This document shows, one piece after another, positions 54,671 to 64,000 of a stretch of 64,000 nucleotides of DNA. The DNA is from Massospora cicadina. Lineage: Eukaryota > Entomophthoromycota > Entomophthoromycetes > Entomophthorales > Entomophthoraceae. Position 1 is the first letter of the stretch, and each line of letters starts with the position of its first letter. The stretch lies in assembly GCA_022478985.1 (NCBI GenBank), contig JAKSZP010000138.1:1-64000 (forward strand), given 5' to 3'. The notes beneath the pieces were generated by a model. That model did no database searches, was not told the origin of the DNA, and worked only from the letters and a program-made list of their open reading frames with translations. Made by a program: the position numbers and the translations under genes.

Positions 54671-57194
54671 ATGGGCAAAAATCATAACACATCCCCCCTA
54701 TTGCCTAGATTTCCAGCAAAAAAAGGATCAGGGCAGGAGAACACCACTTTGAACACTCAGTCAAATACTTCATTTGTTCAAGCAGAGTATGTTCAGCATT
54801 ACTCAACGCTGTTCAAGACGACCTTCAGCATGTGGCTCTCTTCCTCTTCCTCCTCGCTACCTCTTACTTAGAGCATGGTCTTCATGACCTTCTGTCATGC
54901 CAGGCTGATTAATTTACTCATGACGATATTAATCCTGGGATCCTGTTTTCCCCCATCAGGGCATATGACCCACTATCATATTCAGGATTCTTGGTCCAGC
55001 ATCCTCAATTTCCTGATTTTCTCCTCATCCTTGACAGGAGATTCTTTCCATCAATGTTTGTTTGATGGCACAATTAAAAATGCTCATTTATGTTCGCCCT
55101 CATTACTTTCTCTTCATAATCTCTTAGCTCATATCATTCTTAATTCTTCTCTGGAGAAATTATCAAATTAATTTTTGAAGTTAATTTTTCCGAAATTGGA
55201 GCCTAATTGATTTCAGAGTGCATAATGTTGACTATCATATAAATTTTGACATCCCCCCTCTCATCCAGCTCATATGTAAAATTCCAAGTCACAGTACCAA
55301 CAGCTGCTCAATAGTTTGTCTGATCAAGATCTTCAGCTCTTCCAGCAGATAAGTCAGTCTTCATGACAAAACCTTTTCTATGGTGTCAGAATTTTAGCCA
55401 GATGGAATCCTCCAAAGATTTAGCCCTATTTGGGATGATATGGCCATTCCCAGAGAAATGGTTTATTGACTGAATCCGTGTTATTTGGTTTGATTGTTGG
55501 TTAGTTGCTCCCCAATTTGGGTTGAGCCAAAATTAGTATTCCGCCAAGTTTGGTATTAGGTCTGAGTGGGGCCAATCGGTGGCCCTGAATTAGTTTAAGG
55601 ATCACTGGTGACTAATAGCCATAAATTATCCAATCAGTATCAGTCAGAAAAATCAAAGTTTGACGCCAACTGTCATTTGTGGTCAGTTGTGGGATTTCTT
55701 GTGGAAAGCTGATGTATTTGCTTCAAATGTTTGCTGCCTGTACTGATTATCCAATGTCAGTGTATCTGACAATTATGAGCTCAAGGCAGCTGAGGTTGTT
55801 TCCGGCGTCTCATTTATTATTAAGATAAGATAAGAATAAATGTAGGCAAGATGCCGAGATATTTTGAGTCAAGCGAGCAAACAAATTTGTTTCTAGCGCA
55901 TTATTATCAGTTTGAAGTTGAATCCAAATTTGACGTATATTTATATTAGTCAATTTTATGGCTCACTAGTAACTTTAGGCTGAGGATGAGCTAAAACTAA
56001 TTTGGTCATTGGGAAGGATGGAGCAAGAGGGTTGGCGCCAGGGAAGAGAATAAAGTAGAAGATGATGAAGAAGAAGAAGAAGAGAAGTGGTTAACCGGAA
56101 GAACCAGCGGAAGAGCTGATAGGTCAGCGGTGGGTGCAGTAGCCCTTTTTTAAATAGTATAAATACCTAGCGCTTCCCTTTCAATAAATAACTCCCTTTG
56201 CCTATTCTACCTTTTGTTATGAGTTTATATTTATTTCGCTGGTTGGAGTTTAGGCTATGGGATCCCTGAAATGACATGGGTGACATGCCAAGGGGTTAGC
56301 TGGCGCTGCTGGCCCTGACGCCTAAGGTAAAATGGCAAGGGCTGACCAGTCTTCATACTGGTTAGCCTGACAACTAGCAGAGCCCATAGTCAATTTACTG
56401 ACATATGGTACATCTAGGACTCATACTCCTAGTCAAGTACCAGTGGCTAGTCCTTCTGTGGAATTACCATAAATGGTAATCAGCCCTGCTGAAACCAGGT
56501 TAGCAATTGTCTCAAATGACTCGCAGATAATCCTTCCTCTGTCATTGATTCCAGAGTTAGATTTCGAGAATCTCTTAAATTTGGCTCCTTTTTCAAATAC
56601 TCCTAACATCATCATTGAACCTTCTGAAGTAATTCTTTCTTCTCTTAATCATTCATTCCTTGCCGGATCAGACTTGCTTCTGAAGTTCCTCTTCCAACTT
56701 GGTCAATATTACAAGCCAGCTGTCTTGGCCAAAGAATTCACCATCTGCAACAGTGTACATTTTGAACTCCCCTATGCAGAATTAAGGGCCCAAGTCACAG
56801 AGGCTTTATCCATAGCTCTGAATTCTTCCAAGCTTGAAAATATCCTAGATCAGGATATCGCAGCCTATGCTCTTTTCTTTTCTCAGCCAAGCTCTTATAA
56901 GTTGGTGCATGAAGCTTCCAGCCTCTCCTGATTCCATCGCTATTTCTTCTTCAGCTTCCAAGAAGCTCATAGTCTTGCTTGCAGGATGCCATTTTCTCCT
57001 TTCATGACTATCTCGTTTCTGGTGCATCCCATCAGTATCTTTCTCTGATGGCTTTGATAGGGGGCATGATTCAGCAACCCCCATCTAGTATCCCTTGTTT
57101 GTTGCTAGCCTATATGTCCGGTGTTCTTGATGAAGCCTGTCAGCAAGCGCTCAAGACCAAACTTCTGGCTCTGGTACCATATTGGGATTACTAA
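54671..57194 (+). pseudogene. antisense ORF of Gyp-8, split by a solo LTR
   Basis: Plus-strand coding sequence on both sides of the solo LTR (55384-56403). Reading across the duplication restores a frame: LFQQISQSS, stop, QNLFYGTSRTHTPSQVPVAS, then a stop and the 152-codon frame 56473-56931 with SQIILPLSLIPELDFENLLN and HFELPYAELRAQVTEALSIA. Upstream, FSPIRAYDPLSYSGFLVQHP lies near 54945-55005; the downstream end is LKTKLLALVPYWDY (57194). Total about 500 codons. No family recognised. It lies between integrase and 3' LTR and runs opposite to Gyp-8. It could be an accessory antisense ORF or a separate insertion; ATTCCT occurs at both borders (about 54643 and 57394). Confidence 0.55.
55384..56403 (+). 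repeat. solo LTR, same family as the 31.5-32.5 kb LTR
   Basis: Starts TGTCAGAATTTTAG and ends TTTACTGACA, 1020 bp, with a perfect 5-bp duplication TATGG (55379-55383 and 56404-56408). It aligns inverted with 31565-32480. A TATA box TATAAATA is at 56159-56166 and AATAAATAA near 56184 could be a polyadenylation signal. It disrupts the antisense ORF. Confidence 0.9.
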
Positions 57195-57430
57195 GGGTAT
57201 TTTCCAACTGCCTCTTCTTGTACTGTTGCTTCCCTCCCCACTCTGGGGTATTGCATTTGGCTTCTTTCTAAATTTTAATTTCCATTTCCCCTAGTCACTT
57301 TCTCATAGGGATCTTCATCCTCTCAACAAACTTGTTTTCATGTAGGTCTAGCCCTCACTAGCGTCCATCTCACATAGAATTTAATGGGTTATTCATTCCT
57401 ACTGTGATCCATCCTCCCTCCCCAAGAGGC
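57195..57430. other. end of antisense region and border with integrase tail
   Basis: Pyrimidine-rich plus-strand sequence without a recognised motif. The Gyp-8 integrase tail appears to start at about 57430 on the minus strand. Confidence 0.35.
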
Positions 57431-59000
57431 GACATGGGCAGAATCATCCCCATATTGAGGATAATTAATAAAAATAGAAAAATTAAAAAATTATATTAGT
57501 TTTCTATGCAGTTTTTTTAATATTTTCTTTCCTATATTTTTATCAATCTTTTATTTTTTTTTCTTCTTTTTTTCATGGGACTTGACCTTATTTCAGTTCA
57601 GTGGTCCATCTTTTTATTCCTCCAAAATGAATCCTAGATATACTTAGACCTACCAGTTTTCTATGGTTCAGAGGTATTATTTTTAAGACTTAACCATCTA
57701 GATTGGTTCAGCGATCCTTTTTTCAGACTTGACCAAATCTTTATGACATAACCAACTTAATGGTTCAGCAGCCCTTTGGGAACACTTTTTTATTTTTTTC
57801 CTTGATTCATGGCTTTAAATACTTAGCATGGACTCAATTTACTATTCTTCCATCCAAGAGTTTTTGATGGAGTAGGTGTCCATCGCTGTCTTGGCAATAA
57901 TCTCAAATGGACCTGACCACAATTCATCCAATTTGCTTCTTCTCTTGAAACCATGCATATCACAATAGCAACTCCTTTTTGCCTATTCAGTATTCTGATA
58001 AGGCCAGTCAGTTCTTATCATCCATTGTTTTTGCTAGTATTTTTTTCTATAAAGCAGTATTAAATGCTTGCAATTTCTTTTTGATCAGGATATTCATCAA
58101 TCAGTTCAGGTACGTCTTGGCACTCATTCCAATGTTGGTTACACCACTGAATATAAAATTGGCGGCAACGTGTACTTCCTCCCATATAGTAACTCAAATG
58201 GCTTTTTTCCCATCGCTATATGATGACTATTATTGTAGGAAAACGTTACCAAACTCCGATATTTATCCCACGCAGAAGTTCTTCCTGAGACCAGCTTCCT
58301 CAGCATCGTGGCCAGCATCCCATTAACTCATTCCACCAGTCCGTTTGTCTCCATCAAGTAGGGTACAGACATGACTCCTCATATCCCCATTATCTCATTT
58401 AACTGCAGGATCACATGAGATGTGAAATTTGTCCCATTGTCTCTCAGCAGAACCTTTTGGCATCCATGTCAGTATACTACTTGATCTAGGATGAACTTCA
58501 CAGTACTGGTAGCATCTACTTTGGCCAGGGCCTTTTTCTTGACCCATCACATCATATGATTGATTGCAACTATTATGTACTTGACCCTGTTCTCATTATC
58601 ACCAGTCCCATCATGTTGATAGACACTGTATGGTAAGTAAATCTAGGGTGGACTAGTCAGTATCCAGTAGTACTCTTATGTAGCTTGTGCAATTGGCACT
58701 CCACACAGCAAGTTAGATAGTCGGCAACATCATAGGTGATTGACTCCCAGTAGTACTGTTGATTATGGTCAGTTGTTTTTCTCAGACCTCCATGCATGAC
58801 AACCTTATGAGTAGCTTGAACGATAGCTGCTTTTTCCAACAGCTTTTGGAATAGTAACCACTTCCCATTAATCGTCTTAAAAACTTATCCATCCATGGTC
58901 TTGGTGTTTTCCATCTCTTTTCAAAGTGCACCTTGGATTTCTCAGGGATCATTCCCAATTTCTCCATCGACCATTCTCTGGAATAACTCATCTGTTTGCT
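57431..59000 (-). pseudogene. integrase of Gyp-8
   Basis: The zinc domain is clear in frame 58839-58657: THKVVMHGGLRKTTDHNQQ and YYWESITYDVADYLTCC with VECQ, an HHCC pattern. The core follows: RVKYIIVAINHM (58580-58545), LLRDNGTNFTSHVI near 58450-58410, MVTFSYNNSHHIAMGKKPFE-like sequence near 58230-58190, and the tail SGPFEIIAKTAMDTYSIKNS near 57920-57860. The second catalytic Asp (RDN) is kept; the third region reads GLVE. Few stops in the core. It closely resembles Gyp-1 integrase. Confidence 0.87.
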
Positions 59001-59570
59001 GGTATATCATCTGGACCATTGGTAACCACAATAAGCCATCCGCATTCTGATGAGAAGCCCCCACTCAGTGGACAATCTCAGAATTGTAAGCCTGCAACTT
59101 CAATGCCCATAAGGCCAGTCATCCTTCTCTTATCACAAATTGTGAAGCCAACACAATGAGGAGTGGTCCTTCACTACTTTGAAGTGCGTTCTGTGGATGT
59201 ACACCCAAAACTGTTTAAAGCAGTAAATGACTGCAAGACATTCAAGCTCAGTTACAGTGTAGTTCCTCTCAGTGGCTGAGAGTGTTCAGCTCACATATGC
59301 CACCAGATGTTCATCGCTAATTTCATCTACTTGGCTCAATATGGCGCCAATTGCCGTCAACAAAGCATCAATTTGTATAGTAAATTCTCAATTAAATTTG
59401 GATTAATCAAAATTTGAAACTATCAAGTACTGGCATAACTCATCAAAGGATTTCTGTGCTTCTTTATTCCATATGAATTCTTTCTTTAGATCCTTTAACA
59501 GATGGAATAAGGGCTCGGCAATTATGGAAAAATCACAAACAAATCTTCTATAGTATCCAACTATTTCAAA
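59001..59570 (-). pseudogene. RNase H of Gyp-8
   Basis: Minus-strand blocks: FTIQIDALLTAIGAILSQ near 59385-59335 with the first Asp, DEHLVAYVS, then ERNYTVTELECLAVIYCFKQ near 59280-59215, and VYIHRTHFKVVKDHSSLCWL near 59205-59145. The order and spacing are standard. Stops replace residues after AYVS and within the C-terminal part. Confidence 0.84.
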
Positions 59571-60420
59571 AAACACTTAGATATCTTGGACACTCTTTGG
59601 CACAGCCATTTGTTCTATGGCTTCGATCTTCTGGGCTTGCAGCTGCAATCCACTAGAGTTGATCACGAATCCCATATATTCCAACTCTTTTTTGAAGAAG
59701 TGACACTTTCTTAACTTAATCTTCAGGTTGGCTGCGGACAGTCTGTTGAACACTTCTTCCAAGTAGTGCAAATGGTCAGTAAACGTCCTACTGAACACAT
59801 GGATATCATCCAAGTACACCAGAACGCAAGACAACTTCAAACCATTTAGTATAGCGTCCATGGCCCTCTAGAACGTCGCATGTGCATTGCACAGACCCTG
59901 GAGCATCCTCATTGGTTGATATAATCCCTGTGTGGTAATAATCACGCATTTTTCTTGGTCTTCTCTTGGCAAATAAATTTGCCAATATCCTAATATCAGA
60001 TCACTTGTGGAAAACTACTTCGCTTCTCCCAATTGATCTAGCGCATCATCAATTCTTGGTAGGGGATATAGTATTCTTCTTTGTAATCTTATTCAGCTTC
60101 TGATATTTGCTTACCACCCAATTAAAGCCATCCTTTTTCTTCACAATAAAAGTTGGACTTACCCAGGGACTTGACGATGAAACTAGAAGCCCATGCTACA
60201 CTAGTTTGCTGATTCTTTCCTACACTATCACTTTGTCTGCCTTTGACCTTCAAATCAGTCTCATCCTGATCATCTATTTCCCCCAGTATCAACCTTGTGT
60301 ATCACATCTCTCACGCATCCCAAATTTTGGTCATCCTGGGAAAATACTTCCTAATACTTTTCAAATAATTCGAGCACCTCCTCTTGCTGGCCTTCCAACA
60401 GATCAGTGAGTGCTCTCAAT
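59571..60420 (-). pseudogene. reverse transcriptase of Gyp-8
   Basis: The 94-codon frame 59861-59577 reads MDAILNGLKLSCVLVYLDDI (catalytic YLDDI at about 59816-59802), then FSRTFTDHLHYLEEVFNRLS and LEYMGFVINSSGLQLQAQKI, the palm and thumb. The next frame continues GYYRRFVCDFSIIAEPLFHL. Upstream, fingers and early palm at 60400-59870 are decayed. Catalytic residues are intact although the whole gene is not. Confidence 0.87.
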
Positions 60421-60949
60421 CAACCAATAGGTTAATACACTTGGTTACCCCAGCCAGTAATCCCATCTCATTGAGGGTCCCAAAATCGTGGAATTTCCTC
60501 AGTTCGGCCATTGGTATTAGATGAAAAAACGTGATGATCTTATTTTTCTCAATCGTCATCAGTTTTTTGCTTAGATTCACCAGGAGAACTAGAAATTTTC
60601 CATTGTCTGTACATTGTTATTCCAGGAGCCACCCAAGGCTCTACTTTAGACTTCTTCCAGGGCTTCCAACCTCCCCATACAACAGCTCCGGTATCTCTAA
60701 TGTCAACCCCATGTTGACTAATATTTGTGATCCCGGTGGTATGGTTCTCGCATTCTTGATCCTCAGTGGAATTCGCCAATTTCTAGGATTTCCATCGTCA
60801 TTTCTAGTCGCTTCTTGCCAACTAGTTGATATTAAATCAGGACAATGCCATCATTGTATATCAAGTTGATGAAGTTATTTCTCCTACTTAGTGGAGCTTC
60901 CCCATCCTTCTGATAGACTGATGGTAACGTCTGACCTGATATGTTCTAC

Positions 60950-61240
60950 GTATTATCCTCAAAGTTACATTTAACTCCTTACTTTTGTAGAAATTCTGTC
61001 CCAATAAAAACGTCATAGTTTTGGTTGGCCAAAACTATTGCTGGTGCAGACACCACAAAGGATCTGAATTGAAATGGCAGAGCTCTATATGCTCCACATG
61101 ACATGGTGGTATCTGGCCCAGCTGTCCCATACTTCTTCTTGTGTTTCAAGTCAGGCGAGATCTTCATCCTTTTTACCAGCTTGGTTAAGACTATATTAAT
61201 AGGCACTCTGCTGTCAACAATTGCCCTCTCCATACTTGAT
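60950..61240 (-). pseudogene. aspartic protease of Gyp-8
   Basis: An 84-codon frame reads AIVDSRVPINIVLTKLVKRM then GAYRALPFQFRSFVVSAPAI and NQNYDVFIGTEFLQK. The active site DSR replaces DSG or DTG, explained by GGA to AGA. It is otherwise full length and matches the Gyp-1 protease block by block. The region from 60421 to 60950 is the decayed protease-to-RT spacer. Confidence 0.85.
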
Positions 61241-61639
61241 TCACTAATATCTATATATATACACTTGGAGTATTGTAAGTTAGTACTACTGAGTGTATAG
61301 CGGCATTATTAGCCAAATCGAGGGTGCAAATGACTTGCGCCAAGAAATCGGAAATGACTCCTTGATCGTGCTGAGGGGGATTGACAGTTTTGCCTCATCT
61401 AATCGAACTTCAGTCAATTCTTTAAGATTATCTGTGGCTCGAATCTTGTTTGCTAGTTGTCACGCATATAGCCAGGCAACTTCTTTGGTTATCTCAGGGT
61501 TGATCCCCTTTGCCCTGGATCTTGTTATCACGTTCAAATCCAGATTGACTACTTGATACAGTTGATCCTGTACATCTTCATCCACAAACAGATCACTGAT
61601 GTCAATTTCCTCATGCATAATTTCAGGAGGAACAGGCTT
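61241..61639 (-). pseudogene. gag-protease junction of Gyp-8
   Basis: The minus strand links the zinc knuckle to protease through a decayed acidic linker. No catalytic motif occurs here. Confidence 0.5.
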
Positions 61640-62706
61640 CTATGCAGTTCTGGACTGTTCCCCATCTAGGCTATGGGCCCTTTTCCTGACTCCTTTGTGG
61701 TTGCAGACTCTTTCGCTTGGATAGTGTTGATTTGATCCTTGGGTTTCTTGCAATGTACAGCGAAATGTCCTTTTTCTCCGCATTGGTAACATACTTTCTC
61801 CTTCTTATTAATCCGTTTAAAATCTTAAGGCTTATGTTCTGGCATGGTTTGACTATTCATCTTCTTAGCGCCTTCATTCCCCTTTGTGGGATTTGATTTT
61901 GTACTGGGTTTGATTTGAAACTTTAGTTTGGTGCATCAAAGGTTGCTCACAAGATTTTCAAATTGTCTACCATCTGAGAGGTAGTAATTTTTATCATGAA
62001 CATGGAAGACATCATTCAGTGCAAATTTTGATAGGGCCAAAGGGCTGCTTGTAATGCATTTCAGGCATTAAAATCATCCAGCACCTTCTCTCCAACCAAT
62101 ATTTGCGATTCCTGGGAGAAACAATCAGCGAAGCTTTCTAAGGATTCATCTTTATGGAATTGAATGACCATAAAATCTTGTTTGCACTTCAAATGCACAT
62201 CGGGCTTTCAAATTCCTTCATAATGGCTGCTTTGGTCTCTGAGCATGACCAGCTGTCCCCCTCCAGGTGGGGCAACACTAGGTTTTGACAATTGTTATCT
62301 AGGCAATTCACCACCATCGATCCTTTTGACAATCACCATATCCATACATTGTCATATCAAACAATCAGAAAAACGCTGAGGCATTATCCCAATGGAAAAT
62401 TGGCAATTTTGGTGTCATTTTGAATTTCTCCAAGGTTTCTCTAGCCACCTCTCTGGGTTTGGCTACTCAGCTCACTTGAGGAGTGATTTTGGGCGTCATC
62501 TCTGAAATGGTGGTAAAAGTGGGTGGCATGTTTCTTGGGGTAGACATCTTCCCAATTATCATACAGGGAGTTCTTTCTTTATTATTGGTCACCGCATATG
62601 GCTCACATTCACATTTGTGAGTCTTTACCTCCTTGACCTGTCTTATCAGCCGCTCAATATCAGCGCTGAATGCTTTTAAATAAATGTAATCTGCTTCACG
62701 CTCCAT
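61640..62706 (-). pseudogene. gag of Gyp-8 with zinc knuckle
   Basis: Starts at Met 62706 (MEREADYIYLKAFSADIERL), about 260 bases after the primer site on the minus strand. The first frame ends at 62467; capsid-like sequence follows with stops (VARETLEKFKMTPKLPIFHW near 62450-62390). The nucleocapsid end has a perfect zinc knuckle CYQCGEKGHFAVHC (CX2CX4HX4C) at 61791-61750, preceded by a Lys-rich stretch. About 350 codons in all. Gag would build the particle and bind genomic RNA. Confidence 0.83.
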
Positions 62707-62964
62707 TTTCAGAAATAAGACTTTATCAAATTAAGTCCCCTTCTTTCTTCTTAATGACGTTACTTTTCCAAGTAACTCATTCCTGAAACATGAGACATTA
62801 TTGACCCTTTCCTCCATCTTGGCGACTCTCTCTTCCAAGGCTGTGAGCTATCAATGATCCACTGAGTTCAGGGCATTTTGATTAACAGTTGCCAACTCAA
62901 TAATAGTTTTCTTATTTCATCTTAATATGACATCACGCTCTAATCTCTTCTACTCAACTACACT

Positions 62965-62980
62965 CCTGTAGTAAGCACCA
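62965..62980 (-). promoter_or_regulatory. primer-binding site of Gyp-8
   Basis: On the minus strand TGGTGCTTACTACAGG follows the 5' LTR directly. It differs at one base from the N1 site TGGTGCTCACTACAGG. Confidence 0.8.
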
Positions 62981-64000
62981 CTTTATAAAATTTAAAGGTT
63001 TCCTGATTATTCTTGTCCAATAACCCCTATAAGTATATTTCTTGCACAAGTTTGGGTTTGTGCAATTCTCTGCGTTGTATGATAGTAGGTGGTTCAATCG
63101 TTGATAATAGTATGGCAACTATTATCTTTAGTTGAATTCGAGTATTAGATTTTGGTCCAACTCTTGGCCAGTATTTTCTCTCAAAATACTTATGATGTCC
63201 TGAATAGGGATTTGTTCCCTCAAACTATCTAACTTAATCTACGCTCAGATCCATGTTTATAATTTCTCTGGTTTGACATACTGTTGGCAGTAATCTTTAA
63301 TTTGACTCAGCTTTTTCTCTGGATCCCCGCTCAAATCCCTACTCTTCATCTTGAAAAGTATCTCAATTATCGCACACAGCAATAATATCCTTGAGAAAAA
63401 TAGAGCTCTAAATGGATTCTGATAAAGTTTACTAAGATGATACTCTAGTATAAGTGATCTGGTAATTTATAATCTGGTAATTTCAATCTTATAATTTATA
63501 TTCTTGTAATTTACAATACTTTATTAGTGAATTCTTTAGGGAAAAAATAGTGTGAAATCGGCGCCCAACTCTTGGTTGGCACCTCCTCAATGAAACAGCA
63601 GCCGTTGCCATTTAATTACCATTTTCATATCAGCAGTGAGGGTCTTCTCCATTCTGGCTAGGATTCCATCATTGGACATCCTTGAGACCTAAAATAGAAA
63701 GAGTCAGAAAACGTGTCCTTAACGTTTTCCTCTCAATCCAAGCAAACCAACCATATTTGGCAAGAGACATGCTTAGGTAATGGGATTTGTTACCCATTAA
63801 GACAGGTCGCAAACCAACCGATCAAATTGCTAGTTTCAGATGGCATCACTCGCCTTGCAACTTAACCTTAAGTTCCCAATTAGTTGGTGATGAGACCTGA
63901 TTGATCCCAATCAGTACACCTGATAGTTAATCAACTATCAGATGCCCCTATTTCATCAGCAACTCTGCCCGATGAGATCTTAAGCATTCGTCCATATTGA
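62981..64000 (-). repeat. 5' LTR of Gyp-8, truncated by window end
   Basis: Aligns with 48235-48638 and 53897-54535 and lacks the LINE, so it shows the empty LINE site at about 63373-63390. At least 1020 bp; about 95-120 bp are outside the window. Confidence 0.88.

Larger units (their letters stand above)
48235..64000 (-). mobile_element. Gyp-8, Ty3/gypsy retrotransposon running off the window
   Basis: A minus-strand element: 5' LTR from 62981 past the window end, primer site TGGTGCTTACTACAGG (62965-62980), gag with zinc knuckle, protease, RT, RNase H, integrase, an antisense region (54646-57430), polypurine tract (54630-54639) and 3' LTR (48235-54629). The 3' LTR contains a LINE at 48639-53882. 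RT, protease and integrase resemble Gyp-1. Without the LINE and the solo LTR the element is about 9.5 kb within the window. Confidence 0.88.

Overview
The window is a repeat-dominated eukaryotic region. I see no intact host gene, RNA gene or CRISPR array. The most likely source is a filamentous fungus with a large, transposon-rich genome: Ty3/gypsy chromoviruses (integrase plus chromodomain) lie beside a two-ORF LINE of broadly Tad1-like layout. The lineage cannot be fixed from sequence alone. Almost every coding segment carries stops and frameshifts. Many look like C-to-T or G-to-A changes, as expected from cytosine methylation or a RIP-like process.

Layout. 0.35-9.95 kb: a degenerate plus-strand Ty3/gypsy element (Gyp-1). 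A gag-only LTR element (N1, 4033-7553, minus strand) is inserted in its reverse transcriptase with a perfect 5-bp target duplication. 9.96-11.85 kb: a plus-strand chromovirus pol fragment. 11.85-32.5 kb: a nest in which minus-strand chromovirus pieces (gag, integrase with chromodomain, then RNase H, RT, protease, gag and 5' LTR) are split by four ORF1-only LINE-like elements (A, B, C, D), one insertion related to D, one long LTR of another family and one solo LTR. 32.6-33.2 kb: an unidentified decayed minus-strand ORF. 33.24-39.88 kb: a nearly full-length plus-strand chromovirus (Chr-5), followed by a partial second copy of its leader. 40.2-41.0 kb: a minus-strand fragment with a 25-residue tandem repeat also found at 14.4-14.8 kb. 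41.78-47.85 kb: a complete chromovirus (Chr-6) with two 1153-bp LTRs and a GTTTC target duplication but no recognisable gag. 48.2-64.0 kb: a minus-strand Ty3/gypsy element (Gyp-8) whose right LTR runs off the window. Its left LTR holds a full-length LINE (48639-53882, 14-bp target duplication), and an antisense ORF broken by a solo LTR lies between its integrase and left LTR.

How the parts relate. Gyp-1, N1 and Gyp-8 share one primer-binding-site type, and N1 encodes only Gag, so N1 probably used enzymes of such relatives in trans. The ORF1-only elements have 14-bp target duplications like the LINE and share its 3'-terminal motif, so they were probably mobilised by that LINE or a relative. 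The points most worth following are the ORF1-only family, the 25-residue repeat next to a chromodomain, the antisense ORF in Gyp-8, the gag-less Chr-6 with a mosaic LTR, and the tandem repeats inside LTRs and coding regions.
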